A program made the translations under genes and the position numbers. A DNA stretch of 64,000 nt, from contig NZ_FMAC01000002.1 of NCBI RefSeq assembly GCF_900094555.1, positions 496,001 to 560,000 of the forward strand, given 5' to 3'. Origin of the DNA: Martinezella hainanensis (GTDB taxonomy: Bacteria > Pseudomonadota > Alphaproteobacteria > Rhizobiales > Rhizobiaceae). This document shows, piece after piece, positions 54,438 through 63,798 of the stretch (position 1 is the first letter of the stretch; every line of letters begins with the position of its first letter). The notes beneath the pieces were generated by a model. It ran no database searches. It was not told the DNA's origin and saw nothing but the letters and a program-made list of their open reading frames with translations.

Positions 54438-55750
54438 GCGATGATCTGTTTGCACCGCGGATACCGGAGGAGGTCGCCAACAAGCGGCCTCTCGCCGATC
54501 GCCTGCGGCCGCAAACATTGGCCGAAGTCACCGGCCAGGAACATCTGACCGGCGAGGACGGTGTGTTGCGCCGGATGATCGAGGCGGGTTCTCTGGGATC
54601 GATGATCTTCTGGGGGCCGCCGGGTACCGGCAAGACGACGGTGGCCAGGCTGCTTTCGGGCGAGGCGGGTCTCGCCTTCGAGCAGATTTCGGCGATCTTC
54701 TCCGGTGTTGCCGATCTGAAGAAGGTCTTCGAGGCGGCGAGGCTGCGGCGCATGGATGGCCGTCAGACCCTGCTGTTCGTCGACGAGATCCATCGCTTCA
54801 ATCGCGCCCAGCAGGATAGCTTCCTGCCGGTCATGGAAGACGGCACCGTCATTCTCGTTGGGGCTACGACGGAAAATCCGTCCTTCGAGCTTAACGCCGC
54901 TCTTCTCTCCCGCGCCCGTGTCCTGACGTTTCGCTCGCATGATGAGGAAAGCCTGGAAGAACTGCTGCGCCGGGCCGAGACGGTGGAAGGCAAGCCGCTG
55001 CCGTTGACGGAGGATGCCCGCGCCAGCCTGATCCGCATGGCCGATGGCGATGGCCGTTCGGTGCTGACGTTGGCGGAAGAGGTCTGGCGCGCCGCGCGCA
55101 AGGACGAGCTTTTCGATCCCGACATGCTGGTCAAGATCGTCCAGCGCCGCGCCCCGGTCTATGACAAGGCGCAGGACGGCCATTACAATTTGATTTCGGC
55201 GCTGCATAAATCCGTTCGTGGTTCCGACCCCGATGCCGCACTTTATTATCTCGCTCGCATGTTCGATGCCGGCGAGGATCCGCTCTATCTCGGGCGCCGG
55301 CTGGTGCGTATGGCGGTGGAGGATATCGGGCTTGCCGATCCGCAGGCCCTGGTGATCTGCAATGCTGCCAAGGACGCCTATGATTATCTCGGCTCGCCGG
55401 AAGGCGAATTGGCGCTGGCACAGGCCTGCGTCTATCTCGCGACCGCGCCTAAATCGAATGCCGTCTACACGGCTTTCAAGGCTGCGACACAGGCAGCCAA
55501 GCAGAATGGCTCGCTGCTGCCGCCGAAGCATATCCTCAATGCGCCGACGAAACTCATGCGCACCGAAGGCTATGGCGACGGCTATCGCTACGACCATGAC
55601 GAGCCGGATGCGTTTTCAGGTCAGAATTATTTTCCGGAAAAAATGGGCCGCCAGACCTTCTACGATCCGCCGGAGCGCGGTTTCGAGCGGGAGATCCGCA
55701 AGCGACTGGATTGGTGGTCGAAGCTGCGCAAGGAGCGCGGCGAGCGCTAA
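54434..55750 (+). CDS. rarA: Replication-associated recombination protein A (AAA ATPase)
   Basis: 438 residues of the RarA/MgsA/WRNIP1 family, which acts at stalled replication forks. Walker A is GPPGTGKTT, Walker B LLFVDEIHRF, sensor 1 VGATTENPSFELNAALLSR. The C-terminal tetramerisation part contains SVRGSDPDAALYYLARM and PPKHILNAPTKLM. Coupled to the upstream HtrA gene by ATGA, an arrangement usual in alphaproteobacteria. Confidence 0.95.
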   Translation: MSDDLFAPRIPEEVANKRPLADRLRPQTLAEVTGQEHLTGEDGVLRRMIEAGSLGSMIFWGPPGTGKTTVARLLSGEAGLAFEQISAIFSGVADLKKVFEAARLRRMDGRQTLLFVDEIHRFNRAQQDSFLPVMEDGTVILVGATTENPSFELNAALLSRARVLTFRSHDEESLEELLRRAETVEGKPLPLTEDARASLIRMADGDGRSVLTLAEEVWRAARKDELFDPDMLVKIVQRRAPVYDKAQDGHYNLISALHKSVRGSDPDAALYYLARMFDAGEDPLYLGRRLVRMAVEDIGLADPQALVICNAAKDAYDYLGSPEGELALAQACVYLATAPKSNAVYTAFKAATQAAKQNGSLLPPKHILNAPTKLMRTEGYGDGYRYDHDEPDAFSGQNYFPEKMGRQTFYDPPERGFEREIRKRLDWWSKLRKERGER

Positions 55751-55759
55751 AGTCCCGAA

Positions 55760-56092
55760 TCACCGACCGGCGCTGGTTTCCTGTGGTGCCTTCTGCATGC
55801 GGGGAGCCGGTGCCGCATCGACGATCTTCACGCTCGACTCGGCCTGTCCATTATGGCCTTCCATATCGACGACGAGATGCCAGTGGCCGGATTCGGGGAT
55901 GGTGAGCCGGATCGGCGATTTCTTGGCGACGCCGCCGAGAAACTGATGCTTAAGCGTTTCCGTGAAGCGCTCGAAATTCGAGCCGTTCATCAGCCTGACA
56001 TTGGCGATCGCCGAAAGCGTGATCTCGATCACCGTTCCGGCGCGCTGTTCCTTGAGGTCGTAGTGGCTGTAGCGGAAGGCAGGCTTCGACAT
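55760..56092 (-). CDS. DUF1883 domain-containing protein
   Basis: 110 residues with the DUF1883 pattern: YSHYDLKEQRAGTVIEITLSAIANVRLMNGSNFERF, then YHWHLVV-like HWHLVVDMEGH, which suggests a small beta-rich fold. A proline/alanine-rich tail follows. The family is linked in other bacteria to TIR or signalling proteins, but nothing of that kind lies here. It converges with rarA, 9 bases away. Confidence 0.82.
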   Translation of the reverse strand: MSKPAFRYSHYDLKEQRAGTVIEITLSAIANVRLMNGSNFERFTETLKHQFLGGVAKKSPIRLTIPESGHWHLVVDMEGHNGQAESSVKIVDAAPAPRMQKAPQETSAGR

Positions 56093-56187
56093 TGTCTTCT
56101 GTTCTATGGATATCCGGCCGGAAGCTTAACTTAGGGCGGTTAAGGAAGCGTTCGGCGGGATATTGTCGAAGCCTGCCAAGGGCAAGT

Positions 56188-56457
56188 TCAGTGCAGATTG
56201 GACGAGGCGGGGGTGAAGCCGTCCAGATCGAGGATCGCGCCTTCAGGCGCCAGGCAGATGTCGGCCGGATTGTGGTTGCATTCTTCAGCGGCGAAATGCA
56301 GGGCGGCTGCTTCGTTGCGGAACAGGCCGCCGACCAGACCTTCTCGGTCCTGAACGATCCAGCTGCCGCGGCGGTCGCGACCGATGATGAAGCGTGCCGG
56401 AGCCGGCGAGAGCAGGCTGTGGGCCGAGCGGCGCTGAAGATGCTGTACGTTTGCCAT
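56188..56457 (-). CDS. Small hypothetical protein
   Basis: 89 residues, not recognised. RFIIGRDRRGSWIVQDREGLVGGLFRNEAAALHFAAEECNH resembles short proteins of the DUF2188-like type, in which a W-x-V strand is followed by an Ala-rich helix. GAGGA lies 9 bases before the ATG. It lies 34 bases after the small TM protein gene at 56492-56686 on the same strand and may be co-transcribed with it. Confidence 0.62.
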   Translation of the reverse strand: MANVQHLQRRSAHSLLSPAPARFIIGRDRRGSWIVQDREGLVGGLFRNEAAALHFAAEECNHNPADICLAPEGAILDLDGFTPASSNLH

Positions 56458-56491
56458 GTGTATGTTTCCTCTTCGATCTCTTCGATTGCAC

Positions 56492-56686
56492 TCAGTGTCC
56501 GGTCAGATGCAGCACCATTTGCAGGGCGGCGGAGATCAGGAGGACAAGTCCGAGGCGCGGAGCGACGGAGCGAATTCCGTCCAGCAATGCGTCCGAAGAG
56601 AAGTGCCGCTCGTTACGCGCAACAGCGACGGCACGAGGGCGTTGGAGAGGGTCGGCGGATAGGCCGGCATGCCTGTAGCGTGACAT
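56492..56686 (-). CDS. Small membrane protein, tail-anchor type
   Basis: 64 residues from the ATG at 56686 (AAAGGA lies 6 bases upstream), or one codon earlier. A basic, polar N-terminal region (SRYRHAGLSADPLQRPRAVAVARNERH) is followed by a single C-terminal TM helix (RLGLVLLISAALQMVLHLTGH). It is not recognised. A similar layout occurs in the small protein at 57785-58012. Confidence 0.55.
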   Translation of the reverse strand: MSRYRHAGLSADPLQRPRAVAVARNERHFSSDALLDGIRSVAPRLGLVLLISAALQMVLHLTGH

Positions 56687-56830
56687 CATAGTTCCTTTCA
56701 GTGTCACCAGCATCATGGGTCCGATAAGACCATTTTCGATGCTACGCACTTGAATCTATGGGGGAGTTGCTAGGTTTTCCATTTGTCCGGAATGGCAAAA
56801 ATATAAAAATCTCATAGGGATGGAGCAGTT

Positions 56831-57772
56831 TCACAATCCCAGGCGATGGGCATGCCGTGAGGCGAAGCGGCCGCTGCCATCGAGTTGAAACGGGGTGATT
56901 GCCGCCTGGATCGCGGCGGCCGTTTCTGTCCCGACGCCGACCAATGGCAGGCGAACATCCGCCTCGATGTCTCTCGCCAGTGACAAGGCATGCTTGACTG
57001 TTGCCGGCTCGCATTCGCGGACTAGTGCGCCGAACAATGGTTGCAGCCGCTCATCGATGGATTGGGCTGCACCGACATTGCCGCACGTGGCCGAATGCTG
57101 CATGGATTGAAAGAGCCGAGGAACGATGTTGGCAACACTCGAAAAGCAGCCATGACCGCCCGCAGCCGTGAAGCCGAGCGCGATTGCATCGTTCGATGTG
57201 AACAGGCCGAACCGTTCCGGCAAAAAGGGGCGCCATAGATCGATGCGCGAGATGTCGCAGACGTCGTCGGCGATTCCGATGATCCCTCGGATTTCAGCAA
57301 GCCGCGCGACCGTTGCCGGAGCGAGGTCGACGGCTGTATGCGATGGCTGATTGTGGACGATGATCGGCAGCTCGGTCTGCGACGCCAGCTGCTCGAAATG
57401 GTGGATGATCCCCTTCTGCGTCGGCTTGGAATAATAGGGCACCGTCACAAAGGCGGCGTCGGCGCCAAGGCGCTGTGCCTGTATCGTTTGCTCCAGGGTC
57501 GTCTTCGTGTCGTTGGTCCCGGTCGCGACGATGACGGGCACCTTGTCTTCGGAAAGCTCGATGCAGATTTCGATGGCGCGGATGCGCTCGGCCTCGGTCA
57601 GCGTCGGGCCTTCGCCGGTCAGCGAGCAGACCAGAAGCCCGTCGATCCCGCTCAGCAGCTGCCACTCGATATGGGCCATCATGTCGACGCCATCGAAAAT
57701 GCCGTCGCGAAAAGGCGTGATGAGGGCTGTGATCGCACCGCCGATGCGCCTTTGAAAAGTCGGTCTGCTCAT
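56831..57772 (-). CDS. DapA/NanA family aldolase-like protein lacking the Schiff-base lysine
   Basis: 313 residues of a TIM barrel like dihydrodipicolinate synthase. GGAITALITPFRDG starts it; SLTGEGPTLTEAE is the GTTGE motif in altered form; FVTVPYYSKPTQKG keeps the interface Tyr. But the segment that should be Y-N-V-P reads VHNQPSHT, so the catalytic Tyr is a His, and the G-I-K-E segment reads IIGIADDVCD, so the Lys that forms the Schiff base with pyruvate is absent. An aldolase by this mechanism is unlikely. It may be a pseudoenzyme or bind another ligand. The small TM gene at 57785-58012 lies 12 bases upstream. Confidence 0.8.
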   Translation of the reverse strand: MSRPTFQRRIGGAITALITPFRDGIFDGVDMMAHIEWQLLSGIDGLLVCSLTGEGPTLTEAERIRAIEICIELSEDKVPVIVATGTNDTKTTLEQTIQAQRLGADAAFVTVPYYSKPTQKGIIHHFEQLASQTELPIIVHNQPSHTAVDLAPATVARLAEIRGIIGIADDVCDISRIDLWRPFLPERFGLFTSNDAIALGFTAAGGHGCFSSVANIVPRLFQSMQHSATCGNVGAAQSIDERLQPLFGALVRECEPATVKHALSLARDIEADVRLPLVGVGTETAAAIQAAITPFQLDGSGRFASRHAHRLGL

Positions 57773-57784
57773 GCTTGTGAAATC

Positions 57785-58012
57785 TCAGAGGTAGTGCAGT
57801 ACGATGAACAGCTCGAGAGCGCCGAGCAGCAGCCCGAAGGCGAACATGGCCTGAAAGGTGCGTCTTTCCCGAATCTGATGCGAGCGGAGCTGGCGCTTGC
57901 GCGGATTTTTCGTTGTTGCAGCCGATGCCGGAATGCGACGATGCTTCTCGTCGCTGTCATGTACAAGGACACGGATGGATTCCGTGAGATTCGGTGCGTG
58001 CGTGTCGAGCAT
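57785..58012 (-). CDS. Small membrane protein upstream of the DapA-like gene
   Basis: 75 residues from ATG 58012, chosen since GGAG lies 9 bases upstream; the frame is open further up (58027, 58153). A charged N-terminal region (ESIRVLVHDSDEKHRR) is followed by a basic stretch (NPRKRQLRSHQIRERRTF) and one C-terminal TM helix (AMFAFGLLLGALELFIVLHYL). The protein is not recognised. It is 12 bases from the DapA-like gene, so they are probably in one operon. Confidence 0.6.
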   Translation of the reverse strand: MLDTHAPNLTESIRVLVHDSDEKHRRIPASAATTKNPRKRQLRSHQIRERRTFQAMFAFGLLLGALELFIVLHYL

Positions 58013-58194
58013 GGGATCTATCTCCATATTCCATCGCAAGCGTAACGCCGGCCCCCATAGGAAATCCATTCGGAGTGGAAGACGAAGAAGTAAGTGAGAT
58101 ATAAAGAGCCCACGCGCCCTGATTTCCTTCGGCAACTGGCCGCAAGGCCGCAAGCTGAAGGATCGAAAATCTATCTGGCGTATTCGACCGTCGC

Positions 58195-59211
58195 CTAGTC
58201 GGCGACTTGCTGGTTCTTACGGTCGAGCTGCGTCACCAGTGCTAGAATGGTCGCCGAGACCGGCGTCGGCACATTCGCGAGCTTTCCGAGCGAGACGACG
58301 ACGCCGACGAGAGGCGTGATTTCCAACGCCTTGCCGGCAAGCAGATCCTGAAGCATTGAGGTGCGTACGGGTCCGATCTGGCGCGAGCGCTCGAGGCGCT
58401 CTTCGACGAGCATGGCGATTTGCGACCCGAGGGCCTCGGCGACGGCCTTCACTTCGCTCATTACCTGACCGACCATCGCTGAAAGCGCCGGATCGTCCAT
58501 GATGTCGGACATCAATCCGCGGGTAAGCGCACTGATTGGATTGAAGGCGGCATTGCCCATCAGCTTGCTCCAGATATCGTCGCGTATGCGCGAGGATATG
58601 GAAACGTTGACGCCGGCCTGTCGGAGTAGCGTTGCGACAGCCTCGATATCAGCCGTCGTCTCGCCGGATGGCTCGCCCAGGATGAAATGACCGTTGTTGG
58701 CGAGCTTGACTTCGCCGGGTGCGACGACTTCCGCACCCTGATAGGCGACGCAGCCGATGACGCGCTCCGGACCGATCAGGCGCCAGAGATCGCCGTTCGG
58801 ATCGAGTTCTGCCATCTGATGTTCGGCATGGCCGCTTTGGCGGTCCCGATGGAAATACCACCATGGCACGCCGTTGAGGATCATGACGACGCGGGTTCCC
58901 GGATGCAGCAATTTCGCGATGCCGGGGACGGCTGCGGCAAGCTGATGACCCTTGAGGCCGGTGATGACGAGATCCTGCGGCGGCAGTTCGCCGGCGTCGG
59001 CCGTTGCCGTCATCTGCGCAACGAGGGGACTATGCGCGCCCGCTTCCCACAGGCTTATGCCGCCAGCGCGGATGGCCTCCAAATGAGCTCCGCGCGCAAC
59101 GACCGAAATCTGTGTCCGCGTCCCTTCGGAGGAAGCCAGTTTTGTGGCGATCGCACCACCCAGTGCGCCGGCGCCGTAGACACAGATGTTCTTGAAGGGG
59201 GAGGGCGTCAT
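58195..59211 (-). CDS. Ketopantoate reductase-like (PanE/ApbA) oxidoreductase
   Basis: 338 residues. The NADPH-binding Rossmann motif YGAGALGGAIATKLAS opens the protein, LKGHQLAAAVPGIAKLLHPGTRVVMILNGVPWW contains the central strand and N-G-V-P motif, and IWSKLMGNAAFNPISALTRG carries the catalytic Lys and Asn of the family. This paralogue group in rhizobia may reduce 2-oxo acids other than ketopantoate. It is upstream of the small TM gene by 182 bases on the same strand. Confidence 0.85.
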   Translation of the reverse strand: MTPSPFKNICVYGAGALGGAIATKLASSEGTRTQISVVARGAHLEAIRAGGISLWEAGAHSPLVAQMTATADAGELPPQDLVITGLKGHQLAAAVPGIAKLLHPGTRVVMILNGVPWWYFHRDRQSGHAEHQMAELDPNGDLWRLIGPERVIGCVAYQGAEVVAPGEVKLANNGHFILGEPSGETTADIEAVATLLRQAGVNVSISSRIRDDIWSKLMGNAAFNPISALTRGLMSDIMDDPALSAMVGQVMSEVKAVAEALGSQIAMLVEERLERSRQIGPVRTSMLQDLLAGKALEITPLVGVVVSLGKLANVPTPVSATILALVTQLDRKNQQVAD

Positions 59212-59430
59212 GATTTGATGCTCCGAATGGGGTCGCGTGCTCTAAAAACATATGTCGAGCCGGTGATTTAGCGAGTGGTTTATCAGATTGTCGGCAATTG
59301 GAATTGAAAATCGCCAAACCTTCCGACACACTACAGCCTTATCGAAATTTCACCATACTCGTCTGAGCGCGAATGGGGTTAACGGGTAAAGGAAATACCT
59401 TCTCAGCCGCCGCTGCTTCACCCGGATTTT

Positions 59431-61362
59431 GTGAACAGGATTATGTTTTCACTGCATACATTTGGCGGCTTGAAGCTTTTGGACGGCGATGGGCGCGAGG
59501 CCGCCTTTCCCGAAAAGGGTCTGCTGATCCTGGTCTATCTGATGCTGGAACCGACAGCACGCGCGTCGCGCAGTATGATCGCCCGGCTTTTGTGGGGAGA
59601 CGACAATGGCAGCGCGCAGGTCAATCTGCGCAAGCTGGTTTCGCGTATCAGGCTCCGTCAGGAAGCGCTCGGGAGATCATTTCTTCGTTTCAGCGAAACA
59701 GCCGTAGAACTCGACGCACCTCCAACGATCTCCGATCTCTGGTTCGCCCGTTCGCACGACGGCGGCCCAATCTTCGCAAGATTGAAATCGTTGGTGAAAA
59801 CGCTCGAGGTGGAATTCCTGCAGGGTATCGATTGCCAGAGCGCGGTTTTCTTTCATTGGCGAGAGGTTCAAAGCGGTAGGCATCTGTCTGCGTTGAAGGA
59901 GGCGTTGAATGCCGCGGCCGCCGAAGCCAATGGGATGGACGATATCGCTCTGGTGCGAGAGGCGGCACTCCTGGTCTTTGGTATAGACCCTGAAGACCGG
60001 GATATTCATCGCGTCCTGTTGCGGATATTCGATGCGGAAGGTGAGGTGGAGCATTTCAGGCAGATTTTCAAGCAGCGTGCCGCGTTGCTGACCTCATGGT
60101 CGGCGCAGCAGGAATATGCTTCGGAAATTCGAGCCGGGGATGCCATTTTCCATCGCGAAAGGACTTTGGGTACTCGAACGAGAGTGAAGATACCCCTCCT
60201 TCTCCTGCCGTCCACGGGGGGGCAAGGGAAGGACTATGATACCTCATCCCTCGTGAACGATATTACAATCGGCTTCTGCGCGCTGGACAGTCTCCAGATT
60301 GCGGATCGCTACACTGCTGTCCGGGTTGGCAGGGCTGGGGAACGCGCCGCCGCAACGTTCGATCAATGGGATCGCTCCTACATTCTCGAGATGCGGCTTA
60401 GCCTTCGCGACAACGGACCGCTGCTGTTTTCGCAGCTGGTCGATGCCGCAAGCGATGAAATCATCTGGGCCGAGCGCATCAGCCTAGGACAGTCCTCGTC
60501 AGAAGAACAGAGACAGGCCGTCGCACGCCGTATCGTGCTGTCACTTGCAGGGCAGATCGAACGCAGGGAGATGATGAGGTCTCAATTCGAGGAGAACCCG
60601 GCCGCCTATCAGCGCTATCTCGCCGGCAAGCGGTACATCGAGCGCCTCTCCGTACCGGACCTGCAGAGGGCGCGTGGGGAGCTTCAGATGGCGTTGCGCA
60701 CCGGCGGCCATTTCGCGCCCGCCTTGAGCTCGATGGCCCGCACCTATTCCAAGGAATGGGTGTTGACCTTCGGTGCTGATGCAGCTTTGCTGGCCGAGGC
60801 GGAAAGCTACGCGATGCGGGCCATCGCGGCGCGGCGCGATATTGCCGACGGCTATCGCGAGCTTGGCATGACGAAGGTCTTCCGGAAGGCGAGTGACGAG
60901 AGCATTGAGACATTGAAACTGGCTGAAGCCCTTAGTCCGGGCCATGCCGGCATCATTGCCGACCATGCCGAAGCATTGCTTCATGCGTCCCGGCCGGATC
61001 TGGCGCTGACGAAGATTGAAAGCGCCATCGCGCTCAATCCGGTAAGCCCCGATACGTATCTTTGGACCGCTTCCGTGGCGAGCTATACGCTCGGTCGCTT
61101 CGAAGCTGCCCTCGATTATATCGATCGAATGGCGAATGCACGTCTGGCGGACAGGATTTCCGCGGCGAGCTGGGCGATGCTCGGGCATCAGGAAAAAGCG
61201 GGCTTTTTCGTTCGGCGCGTCCAAAGAACCAGTCCGGATTTCGATGTCGATCGATGGCTTTCCGTTGTGCCGTTTAAGGAGCAATGGCAGCGTGACATCT
61301 ATCGGGAAGGGCTGCGCCGGGCAGGTTTCTGGAAGGCAACCCCGAACGTGACCCTCGCATAG
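59431..61362 (+). CDS. SARP/HilA-like transcriptional regulator with TPR repeats
   Basis: 643 residues. A winged-helix DNA-binding domain (about 1-90: LHTFGGLKLLDGDGREAAFPEKGLLILVYLM, LLWGDDNGSAQVNLRKLVSRIR) is followed by a helical BTAD-like region (about 140-240), a TolB/adenylate-cyclase-associated type middle (about 265-390) and TPR-like repeats (about 395-600). The layout matches the large rhizobial regulators next to secretion or membrane genes. A GTG at 59431 or an ATG at 59443 may start it. The unrecognised membrane operon follows 191 bases downstream on the same strand. Confidence 0.78.
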   Translation: MNRIMFSLHTFGGLKLLDGDGREAAFPEKGLLILVYLMLEPTARASRSMIARLLWGDDNGSAQVNLRKLVSRIRLRQEALGRSFLRFSETAVELDAPPTISDLWFARSHDGGPIFARLKSLVKTLEVEFLQGIDCQSAVFFHWREVQSGRHLSALKEALNAAAAEANGMDDIALVREAALLVFGIDPEDRDIHRVLLRIFDAEGEVEHFRQIFKQRAALLTSWSAQQEYASEIRAGDAIFHRERTLGTRTRVKIPLLLLPSTGGQGKDYDTSSLVNDITIGFCALDSLQIADRYTAVRVGRAGERAAATFDQWDRSYILEMRLSLRDNGPLLFSQLVDAASDEIIWAERISLGQSSSEEQRQAVARRIVLSLAGQIERREMMRSQFEENPAAYQRYLAGKRYIERLSVPDLQRARGELQMALRTGGHFAPALSSMARTYSKEWVLTFGADAALLAEAESYAMRAIAARRDIADGYRELGMTKVFRKASDESIETLKLAEALSPGHAGIIADHAEALLHASRPDLALTKIESAIALNPVSPDTYLWTASVASYTLGRFEAALDYIDRMANARLADRISAASWAMLGHQEKAGFFVRRVQRTSPDFDVDRWLSVVPFKEQWQRDIYREGLRRAGFWKATPNVTLA

Positions 61363-61553
61363 CGGCAGTTTGCCATCAGGCCGAAGCGTCGCTCTCGCTC
61401 AAGCAACTGTTTTCGGATCACCGCAGGCTCGGGCTAGTCTTTACCACAATCGCATCCTAACCTCTGCTAGATCGCTCTGGACCGTGGACAACCAGTGCGG
61501 TATCGATTTCTCAATTGTCCTTTCTAAGTTGATGAATTCGCCGGGGAAGATCG

Positions 61554-63002
61554 TTGCGTTTCGAAGCCCTCAACCGTCTCTGGGACAGCGTTCGGGAGAC
61601 TAGTCATGATTTCCGCGCCTCGACGGACGTGTTTCCCGTCGTCGATATCGAAAAGCTGGGCACGACCCTCGACCTGAAGGAAAAAGGCGCCGCTGCCGGT
61701 CGGCAGAACCGGCCGCCGCCGGATGCGCAATCGCATGACGAGACGGAACAGCGCGTGATTGCCTGGGTCGAGGCGGAGAAGAAGAGCTCCTACCAGATCC
61801 TCGAAGACCAGTTCCAGACCTTCGACAGCCGCTTGCGCAACCTCGATTTCGAGGGGCAGTTCGGGATGATCCGCCAGGCAAACGCGTCAAGCGTCTCGGA
61901 TTTCAAGGCGGAGGTGGCAAGCGGCGTCGATGAGCTTCACGGTCTGCGCCGCAAGCTGAAAACGGCCGAGGATGAAATGGTGGGTTTCAAGGCCAGGCAT
62001 AAGCTGCAGCGTGCAGCAAAGGTTTCCAGCAGGGCCGCATGGGGCTTCAAGGTTTCGCTGATCGTCTTCCTCGTGCTGATTGAAATGGTGATGAACGGCA
62101 GCTTCCTCGCCAAGGGAAGCGAGCAGGGCATCGTCGGCGGTGTGACGGAGGCGGCCGCCTTCGCCTTCCTGAATATCGGCATGGCACTGATATTTTCCTT
62201 CTTCTGCGTCCGCTTCCTGGTGCACCGCTCCTACGCGCTGAAGCTGCTCGGCCTTCTCGGGCTCGTCGCCTATGTCGCCGTGGCCCTCGGGATCAACATC
62301 GCGCTTGCGCATTATCGCGAGGTTTCGGCGACGATTTTGAGCGGAGCCGGTGCCGAGGTGATCCAGCGGCTGAAGGCTGCACCGCTCGGCCTACAGGAGC
62401 TGAATTCCTGGATGCTCTTTGCCATCGGCCTGATGTTCTCGCTCGTCGCCTTCATCGACGGCTGCTATCTGACGGACCCCTATCCGGGCTTTGCCGGCGT
62501 GCAGAAGCGTCTCGATGCGGCGAGGGACAATTATATCGACCGCAAGCTTGATCTCATCGAAGACCTTCGCGAAATCCGCGACGATCACAACAGCAAGATC
62601 GAGGAGATCATCCGCGATCTCTCGCTGCGCCGGCAGGAAACATCAGCCATCATTGCGCATCGTGCCAGGACGGCGGGCCTTTTTGCCGAGCATCAGAACC
62701 ATCTCGAGCGCGCCGCCAATGTGTTGCTGACCTCCTATCGCGATGCCAACCAGAATGTTCGCACCGAGCCAGAACCATCCTACTTCAAGGTCGCCTACAA
62801 GATGGAGCGCCTGACGCCTGTGATCCGAACCGAAGAGGAATGGGACGACAAGGTGCTGGGCTCGCGCATCCAGAGCGCCCAGGCGGAGCTTTCGGATCAG
62901 ATTAAGCGGATCGGCGACGAATTCGAGCGAGCCATCGAGAAATACCATCAGCTCGACAATCTTTTCCCGGAGAGCATCCTTGGCGCGACGCAAGCGGCGT
63001 AG
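61554..63002 (+). CDS. Four-TM coiled-coil membrane protein, unrecognised
   Basis: 482 residues from a TTG start preceded by GGGGAAG. A cytosolic N-terminal region (1-160) is helical and charged (SSYQILEDQFQTFDSRLRN, ELHGLRRKLKTAEDEM), four TM helices follow (about 164-182, 197-222, 229-252, 285-304), then another long helical cytosolic part (about 315-470). The layout, TM helices among long coiled coils, is like DUF4407-type or MotA/ZorA-like proteins, but no specific motif links it to either. It overlaps the next gene by 23 bases. Confidence 0.75.
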   Translation: MRFEALNRLWDSVRETSHDFRASTDVFPVVDIEKLGTTLDLKEKGAAAGRQNRPPPDAQSHDETEQRVIAWVEAEKKSSYQILEDQFQTFDSRLRNLDFEGQFGMIRQANASSVSDFKAEVASGVDELHGLRRKLKTAEDEMVGFKARHKLQRAAKVSSRAAWGFKVSLIVFLVLIEMVMNGSFLAKGSEQGIVGGVTEAAAFAFLNIGMALIFSFFCVRFLVHRSYALKLLGLLGLVAYVAVALGINIALAHYREVSATILSGAGAEVIQRLKAAPLGLQELNSWMLFAIGLMFSLVAFIDGCYLTDPYPGFAGVQKRLDAARDNYIDRKLDLIEDLREIRDDHNSKIEEIIRDLSLRRQETSAIIAHRARTAGLFAEHQNHLERAANVLLTSYRDANQNVRTEPEPSYFKVAYKMERLTPVIRTEEEWDDKVLGSRIQSAQAELSDQIKRIGDEFERAIEKYHQLDNLFPESILGATQAA

Positions 63003-63798
63003 CCGGCGCGGCGGGTCCGCCGGTCTCATCATCGCAACGATCTGCCTTGCGGTCTTGTCGCTCGGGATCGTCGGCGCCTATGGCTGGCTGCGCTACAAGG
63101 CGAGCGGCAATGTCGCCGTCGACCAGGCGTCCCTCTGCCCGGTGGATGGGCCGAAGGCGGAAACGGCCATCCTGCTTGATGTCACCGATCCGATCGCCGA
63201 TGCGACGGCGCTTGATCTGCGCAACCAGTTCCAGAAGATCGTGGCCGGGGTGCCGATCGGCGGCGCGATCGACATCTACGCGCTGACCGAGAAGGAGGGC
63301 GAGCTGATCCAGACCTTCCACGGCTGCAATCCGGGAAGCGGCGCAAATGTCGACGAATGGACCAGCAATCCTCGGCTCGCGCAGGCACGCTGGGAGAAGG
63401 GGTTCCAGAAGCCGCTTACCGATATCGCCGGCAAGTTGACTGCAGGTGGGGCCGGCACGCTGTCTCCGATCATGGCGGCGATCCAGAAGATCAATCTGGA
63501 AGTCTTTGCCAACGCGCCGGTCGGCATCCCGAAGCGCCTCTATGTTGCTTCCGACATGCTTGAGCACACAGCTGCCTTCTCCAATTACCGTGATGGCGTC
63601 TCCTATCAGAAATATCAAAACAGTCCGGCGAACGATCGCTTTCGCACGTCACTGAGCGGTGTCACGGTCAAGATTCTTGCCTTTCAAAGGCCGAACATGA
63701 AGTTCAGCATGGAGGATCTTGCGAACTTCTGGGCGCAGTGGATCAAGAACAACAAAGGTGATTTCGACGGCTTCGTGCGCCTGGAGGGGATACGCTGA
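62980..63798 (+). CDS. Membrane-anchored VWA-like protein, unrecognised
   Basis: 272 residues from TTG 62980. A very basic N-terminus (MARRKRRSRRGG) precedes one TM helix (about 15-36). The periplasmic or cytosolic domain (about 61-260) resembles a von Willebrand A fold: TAILLDVTDPI (residue 67, DxTD where VWA has DxSxS), TLSPIMAAIQKIN and VASDMLEHTA. The metal site is thus degenerate. It overlaps the four-TM gene by 23 bases and its TGA overlaps the next ATG, so all three are translated together. Confidence 0.72.
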   Translation: MARRKRRSRRGGSAGLIIATICLAVLSLGIVGAYGWLRYKASGNVAVDQASLCPVDGPKAETAILLDVTDPIADATALDLRNQFQKIVAGVPIGGAIDIYALTEKEGELIQTFHGCNPGSGANVDEWTSNPRLAQARWEKGFQKPLTDIAGKLTAGGAGTLSPIMAAIQKINLEVFANAPVGIPKRLYVASDMLEHTAAFSNYRDGVSYQKYQNSPANDRFRTSLSGVTVKILAFQRPNMKFSMEDLANFWAQWIKNNKGDFDGFVRLEGIR

